DNA from: Bacillota bacterium
GTDB lineage: Bacteria; Bacillota; Clostridia; Christensenellales; CAG-138
Direction: 5' to 3'
Length of the DNA stretch: 34,247 nt
Assembly (NCBI GenBank): GCA_023455425.1
Contig: JAEYCM010000009.1
Location: 1-34,247, forward strand
A program made the translations under genes and the position numbers. Below the pieces are notes generated by a model that saw nothing but the letters and a program-made list of their open reading frames with translations, was not told the DNA's origin and searched no databases. The first letter of the stretch is position 1; each line of letters starts with the position of its first letter. Positions 30,662-34,247 of the stretch are shown piece after piece.

Positions 30662-30857
30662 TGCGGTTTTGATACACCTTTCTAAGTAACAAGCGTGAGG
30701 TTATAAACGGAAAGACAATGCGGTAATGCACGCTTGTCCCGCGCCGCACAAGTCTCCGCCACTTCTTTGTGAGGGAGTCCTGTCTTTACAATCCGCCCCT
30801 TTTCTTTGAAGCGTACCCCTGCTAAAACAGGCGCATTTGCCGCAAATTGCACGCAAA

Positions 30858-30886
30858 ATGTAAAGGGCTTGATTTAACCTTTACAT
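30858..30886. promoter_or_regulatory. Palindrome at the pit transcription start
   Basis: ATGTAAAGG, 11 bases, CCTTTACAT: perfect 9-bp arms. It begins 3 bases downstream of the minus-strand -10, so it can be an operator at +1 or a hairpin at the RNA 5' end. CTTTACA also recalls Pho-box half sites. Confidence 0.65.
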
Positions 30887-30888
30887 AA

Positions 30889-30897
30889 AGTATACCA
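30889..30897 (-). promoter_or_regulatory. Extended -10 promoter candidate for pit
   Basis: Minus-strand TGGTATACT. No good -35 is visible. Confidence 0.55.
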
Positions 30898-31128
30898 TAC
30901 CGTATTGGCACGTGGGGAGATTTTGAGGAAAAAGTCGCAACAAATTTCAGCCAAAACCGCGTGGGAGAGGCCTAGTTTCCATTAATTTTTAAATATTTTC
31001 TCGTATACGGACCGGTTATTTCAGATGCCTCCCGCAGGATAAGAATGCGGCGCTGAGCAAGCGAGAGATTGCGCATGCAAAATCACGCGGCAATCACACA
31101 ACATTGCGCCATATCAAAAGCCGTGAAA

Positions 31129-31159
31129 TTTGGCGCATTTTTGCGTCAAAACATATGAT
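31129..31159 (+). promoter_or_regulatory. Candidate promoter with inverted repeat for the KimA-like gene
   Basis: TTGGCG, 18-bp spacer, TATGAT. TTTGGCGCA / TGCGTCAAA (31129-31150) covers the -35 and spacer, with one mismatch. A third segment TGCGCCA at 31105-31111 can pair with TGGCGCA instead. Confidence 0.4.
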
Positions 31160-31315
31160 ATGCGCTGTGGCGCGGGAGCAATGCTTGTGATACCATTTTC
31201 ATACTATGCACATAATCAAACCTACCTGTTTATGGCTTTATCCCAAATCCAGGCGGTCTTGGTCACTGGGCTGCATAAAAAGACTTGAACTGTCAAAAAA
31301 GAAGGAGTAAGAACG

Positions 31316-31369
31316 GTGGACACCTGCAACATACAAAAGGAAGAGAGCGCATCAACCCATGCTGCATAA
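31316..31369 (+). CDS. Putative 17-residue leader peptide
   Basis: A GTG start at 31316 follows AAGGAG at 8-9 bases. It encodes MDTCNIQKEESASTHAA and stops with TAA at 31367-31369, which overlaps the ATG of the KimA-like gene in another frame. That gene has only a weak ribosome binding site of its own (GGAAGAG at 13 bases), so its translation may depend on this peptide by reinitiation. There is no homology evidence, only the start signal and geometry. Confidence 0.4.
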   Translation: MDTCNIQKEESASTHAA

Positions 31370-33197
31370 GATCAAAGAGGTTTTTTTGGGGCACTCGCTT
31401 AAAAGCGCAGAGGAAACATCTGAAAAATTTAACGTCCTGTGGGGGCTGCCCATACTTTCCAGCGATGCCATCTCTTCCGTATCCTATGCGTGCGAAGAGA
31501 TTTTGATGGTGCTTATCCCGCTCCTGGGGATTGCGGCATACAAGCCGCTGTTGGGTACCGCCCTCGCCATTATTACGCTGCTGTTTATTCTGGTGTTCTC
31601 TTATCGCCAGACCATTGACAATTACCCAAACGGCGGCGGTTCGTACAGCGTTGCAAGCGATAATCTGGGCCGTATCCCGGGCCTGATCGCGGCGGCGTCC
31701 CTATCGATTGATTACGTGCTGACCGTGGCGGTCAGTGCAAGTTCTGGCGTTGCGGCCATTACCTCCGCGTTTCCGGAGCTTCTGCCATATAAAGTCGGCC
31801 TTGCGCTGATCATCATTTTATTCCTGACGCTTGGAAACCTTAGAGGCATCAGGGAATCCTCCGTGCTGTTCGGCGTCCCGACGTATCTCTTTATCGGCAC
31901 CATCCTGACAATGATATTCGTGGGGCTCTTTAAGGTGCTCGTGCTCGGCATTGTACCCGAACCCACCGTATCCCTCGCTCAACCTGTACAAGAGTTGACG
32001 CTGTTTTTGTTCCTTAGGGCATTTTCTTCCGGCTGTACGGCGCTGACCGGAGTGGAGGCGGTGAGCGACGGCATACCCAACTTCAGGCATCCGGCGCAGA
32101 AAAATGCCAAAAGGGTGCTGATGCTGCTGGGCCTGATCGTGCTTATCATATTCGGCGGTGTGTGCGCATTGGCTGCCGTTTACAAGGTAGTACCCCGGGA
32201 AGGCATGACGGTTGTGGCGCAGATCGCCGCGCAGGTATTCGGCGGAAACTCGGCGATGTTCTATGTGGTACAGGCTACAACAGCCATCATCTTGATTATG
32301 GCAGCGAACACGGCCTTTGCCGACCTGCCCCTGCTTTTGTCTATCTTAGCGCGGGATGGTTTTATGGCGCGGCAGTTTCGGCACCGCGGCGCGCGTCTGA
32401 GCTTTTCTAACGGCATTATGCTGCTTTTTATTGTGGCGAGCCTACTGGTCGTATTTTTCCATGCGGATACGCATCAATTGATACCGCTCTACGCTGTGGG
32501 CGTGTTCCTTTCCTTTACGCTTTCCCAGATGGGCATGTATAAACGCTGGATCACCCGCAAGGAAGGCAACTGGAAGCATAAGGCGGTGATCAACGGCTTT
32601 GGCACCCTCATTACGGCGGCCACCTGCATCATCATTGCGGTGAGCAAATTTACGCACGGCGCATGGATGGTCATTCTCTGCATCCCCGTGCTGGTGCTGT
32701 TGATGCTCCGTATCCGCCGCCACTATGACCGCGTGCGCGAAAATCTGTTGATCAACTGCGATCCTTCGGCGCTTTTGTTTGAAGAGCCGCCCAAGAACCA
32801 TGTGCTGCTGCCGGTCGCGTCCATCAACAAATCCTTTATTAAGGCGCTCAACTATGCGCTTACCCTCAACGGGGAGATTGAGATTTACCATGTGAGCACT
32901 GTGAAGGAGGCGACGGACAAGCTTGTGCGCCAATATAACCAGTTGGGGCTTGCGATTCCCTTGGTGATTGAAGAAGCGCCCTATCGCAATGTCAACGAGG
33001 TGCTGCTCGCTTATGTGGATAAGAAGCATGCGGCGCTCAACAAACATGAAATGCTCACCGTGGTGCTTCCGCAGTTCATCATTCCCAAATGGTGGAACAA
33101 TCCGCTGCACAACCAGACGGCGCGGTTACTCAAAAGCTCGCTGTTCAGGCGGCGCAACCTCGCTGTGGTGACAATTCCGTATATCATCAATGAATAA
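31359..33197 (+). CDS. APC-family permease, KimA-like potassium transporter
   Basis: This 612-residue protein is closest to the KimA (formerly YdaO) high-affinity potassium importers. The first part has ILSSDAISSVSYACEEILMVL, FSYRQTIDNYPNGGGSYSVASDNLG, LSIDYVLTVAVSASSGVAAITSAFP and LRGIRESS, in the same order as KimA. Twelve membrane segments span about residues 25-450. A cytosolic domain of about 150 residues follows, with VLLPVASINKSFIKALNYAL, as in c-di-AMP-bound KimA. The ATG at 31359 has a weak ribosome binding site and overlaps a short leader ORF. A strong terminator follows. An amino acid permease of the same superfamily is the alternative. Confidence 0.87.
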   Translation: MLHKIKEVFLGHSLKSAEETSEKFNVLWGLPILSSDAISSVSYACEEILMVLIPLLGIAAYKPLLGTALAIITLLFILVFSYRQTIDNYPNGGGSYSVASDNLGRIPGLIAAASLSIDYVLTVAVSASSGVAAITSAFPELLPYKVGLALIIILFLTLGNLRGIRESSVLFGVPTYLFIGTILTMIFVGLFKVLVLGIVPEPTVSLAQPVQELTLFLFLRAFSSGCTALTGVEAVSDGIPNFRHPAQKNAKRVLMLLGLIVLIIFGGVCALAAVYKVVPREGMTVVAQIAAQVFGGNSAMFYVVQATTAIILIMAANTAFADLPLLLSILARDGFMARQFRHRGARLSFSNGIMLLFIVASLLVVFFHADTHQLIPLYAVGVFLSFTLSQMGMYKRWITRKEGNWKHKAVINGFGTLITAATCIIIAVSKFTHGAWMVILCIPVLVLLMLRIRRHYDRVRENLLINCDPSALLFEEPPKNHVLLPVASINKSFIKALNYALTLNGEIEIYHVSTVKEATDKLVRQYNQLGLAIPLVIEEAPYRNVNEVLLAYVDKKHAALNKHEMLTVVLPQFIIPKWWNNPLHNQTARLLKSSLFRRRNLAVVTIPYIINE

Positions 33198-33204
33198 CAA
33201 ATAG

Positions 33205-33235
33205 CAAAAGAGCGCTCCGAACGGAGCGCTCTTTT
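33205..33235 (+). terminator. Terminator of the KimA-like gene
   Basis: AAAAGAGCGCTCCG / CGGAGCGCTCTTTT with loop AA; probably bidirectional. Confidence 0.92.
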
Positions 33236-33240
33236 TAAAA

Positions 33241-33457
33241 TGGTATCGGTGCTTCCAGCACCGACGATTATTTTTACGTAAAGAGAACTGCATACCCCGA
33301 ATGGTATTCGGCAAGCTAAGGATTGATGCGCAGCCTTGTCTACACAACCTGTCCCCAAACCCTTTTTAGAAACGCTCGTACTCAGGGGGCGCGGGGGGCG
33401 AAGCCCTCCCGCTATGAAATAAAAAAATCTATCGTCGCCACTATAGGTGGCGATACC
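33241..33457. repeat. Intergenic palindromic repeat element, copy 2
   Basis: This 217-bp element shares its outline with the copy at 464-666. Left end: GGTATCG, hairpin TCGGTGC-TTCCA-GCACCGA, CGACGATTATTTTT. Right end (inverted): GGTATCG, hairpin with arms TCGCCAC / GTGGCGA, CGACGATAGATTTTTTT. The ends are therefore inverted repeats of about 35 bp in which the hairpin stems differ but still pair. The middle holds TTTTTAGAAACGC, GTACTCAG, GGGGCGCGGGG and CCTCCCGCTATGAAA. It starts 6 bases after the terminator of the KimA-like gene. Confidence 0.75.
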
Positions 33458-33498
33458 TTATGAAATACAAGTATGCGTGCCAACCTTCTTGATAGGCT

Positions 33499-33533
33499 GA
33501 GCCGATGCCTTAGCGGGCGTCGGCTCTTTTCTT
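33499..33533 (+). terminator. Plus-strand terminator beyond the repeat element
   Basis: Stem GAGCCGATGCC / GGCGTCGGCTC (one G-U), then TTTTCTTT. On the minus strand there is no T run, so it does not serve the TSUP gene. It would stop readthrough from the KimA-like gene or any transcript from the element. Confidence 0.75.
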
Positions 33534-33548
33534 TAAAGCTAAAGCCCG

Positions 33549-34247
33549 TCAGAACAACTCCACCGCCATTTTGACGAACAGCAGGCCGATGACCACAAAC
33601 ACTGTATACCGAACATATTTGGCCCCGCCCTTGATAGCGAGTTTTGCGCCCAGATAGTTGCCTGCCGCTGCAAATACCGCTGCGGGAATCGCCAACAGAA
33701 ACAGCACTTTTCCGCTCATGCTGAATACGATCATCGACGCGATGTTGGACATGAGGTTTGCCACCTTTGCGCAGGCGGAAGATTTCAACAGGTCAAAGCC
33801 CAGAAACCCGGTAAACGCGAGGATCAAGAACGTCCCTGTACCAGGCCCGATCAGCCCGTCGTAGCAGCCGACCACAAGGCCGATCGCAAGCGAGGTTGCT
33901 GCTACCCGGCGGCGGCTCAACTGCCGGTCTACAGCGGGCGACGTTCCAAAGTTGCGCTTAATGAGCAGGAACACCGCCACCGCCGGGATGACTGCGAGCA
34001 TCACGATCCGCAGGGCCTTGTCGGAGATCGCCAGGCTGAGCGTGCTTCCGCCTATGGCGCCGATGAATGAGGCGACAGCGGAAAACAGCCCCACGCGCCA
34101 GTCAATCTGCCCGGCCTTAAAGTATTTGAGTGTGGCGGTGAATGTGCCGATGCTCATGGCGGTCTTGTTCGTGCCGAGCGTTATATGCGCGGGCAGTCCT
34201 GCAAGAAGGTAGGCGGGAAGTGAAATCAGCCCGCCGCCGCCCGCGAT
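33549..34247 (-). CDS. TSUP (TauE/SafE) family membrane permease, partial
   Basis: The visible part is 232 residues of a TauE/SafE-type permease, whose family exports or imports sulfur-containing or organic anions. The first residues inside the window are IAGGGGLISLPAYLLAGLPA, then TLGTNKTAMSIG, the classic first-repeat motif of the family. The second repeat carries GCYDGLIGPGTGTFLILAF near the middle. About six to seven membrane segments are visible. The N-terminus, probably 15-20 residues, lies beyond the window edge. The substrate cannot be told. No terminator with a T run is seen after its stop codon. Confidence 0.88.
   Translation of the reverse strand: MAGGGGLISLPAYLLAGLPAHITLGTNKTAMSIGTFTATLKYFKAGQIDWRVGLFSAVASFIGAIGGSTLSLAISDKALRIVMLAVIPAVAVFLLIKRNFGTSPAVDRQLSRRRVAATSLAIGLVVGCYDGLIGPGTGTFLILAFTGFLGFDLLKSSACAKVANLMSNIASMIVFSMSGKVLFLLAIPAAVFAAAGNYLGAKLAIKGGAKYVRYTVFVVIGLLFVKMAVELF

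Larger units (their letters stand above)
30662..31315. other. Divergent intergenic region between pit and the KimA-like gene
   Basis: This 654-base stretch has no credible gene. Toward pit it holds an extended -10 (30889-30897), a 29-bp palindrome at the predicted start point (30858-30886), and a leader with ACAAGCGTG / CACGCTTGT arms (30689-30737). Toward the KimA-like gene it holds inverted repeats at 31105-31150 and a weak promoter. An AT-rich segment near 30978-31010 separates the two halves. It does not fit the c-di-AMP (ydaO) riboswitch consensus. Confidence 0.6.
33198..33548. other. Gene-free stretch between the KimA-like gene and the TSUP gene
   Basis: This stretch holds a terminator (33205-33235), the second repeat copy (33241-33457), a 40-base spacer and a plus-strand terminator hairpin (33499-33533). 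No gene is supported. Confidence 0.75.

Noticed and set aside
31000..31358. c-di-AMP (ydaO-yuaA) riboswitch before the KimA-like gene
   Set aside because: Expected from Bacillus KimA, but the conserved G-rich and CUAACCUCG-like segments are not visible.
1..34247. CRISPR arrays, tRNA or rRNA genes, transposases, phage genes
   Set aside because: No regularly spaced repeats, no cloverleaf sequences and no such proteins were found on either strand by reading.

Overview
The window looks like a chromosomal segment of a spore-forming, anaerobic, moderately high-GC member of the Bacillota (class Clostridia). The basis is a CotF-type spore coat pair, a short HisG with its HisZ partner, a KimA-type permease, a yybP-ykoY manganese riboswitch on mntP, many strong Shine-Dalgarno sequences, and sigma-A promoters with 17-bp spacers. 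Genus-level placement is not possible from reading alone. There are no rRNA, tRNA, CRISPR, phage or transposase genes. Both ends cut a gene: asnS on the left and a TSUP permease on the right.

Layout. 1-331: 5' end of asnS (minus). 464-666: a palindrome-rich intergenic repeat. 774-6198 (plus): an unrecognised protein, a YugP-type zinc membrane peptidase, two tandem DegV/FakB-type proteins and a beta-CASP metallo-hydrolase. 6199-6349: five consecutive hairpins. 6370-10641: a molybdenum block, with mogA on plus converging on a minus-strand run of molybdopterin-binding protein, modA, modB and modC. 10783-12593 (minus): an ADP-ribosylglycohydrolase and two coat-related genes. 12817-13227: a DUF454 membrane protein (plus). 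13233-15039 (minus): a coupled pair of uncharacterised cytosolic proteins. 15180-17215 (minus): mntP under a manganese riboswitch, and a YibE/F-like membrane protein. 17299-18843: an alkaline phosphatase lipoprotein. 18999-20255: rpsD plus a co-transcribed unknown. 20424-28851: a complete histidine operon hisZ-G-D-C-B-H-A-F-IE plus a PHP-type histidinol phosphatase. 29022-30661: pit and its DUF47 partner. 31359-33197 (plus): a KimA-like permease. 33241-33457: a second copy of the intergenic repeat. 33549-34247: a partial TSUP permease.

How the genes work together. The ten his genes cover every step from PRPP plus ATP to histidine and sit in one run with overlapping or abutting start and stop codons. 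A 7-bp-armed palindrome fills the spacer of their promoter. The molybdenum block combines molybdate uptake (ModABC) with two molybdopterin-handling proteins; two near-identical palindromes, one in the promoter of the block and one just before modB, suggest a shared local regulator. pit-DUF47 and the alkaline phosphatase are phosphate acquisition genes. mntP and the KimA-like gene handle metal and probably potassium.

The most notable non-coding signals are: (a) a two-copy mobile-looking repeat whose terminal inverted repeats each contain a hairpin with compensatory changes; (b) the five-hairpin array after the metallo-hydrolase gene; (c) the paired palindromes in the molybdenum block; (d) two stem-loops with interchangeable arms in the rpsD leader; (e) a possible 17-residue leader peptide overlapping the start of the KimA-like gene.
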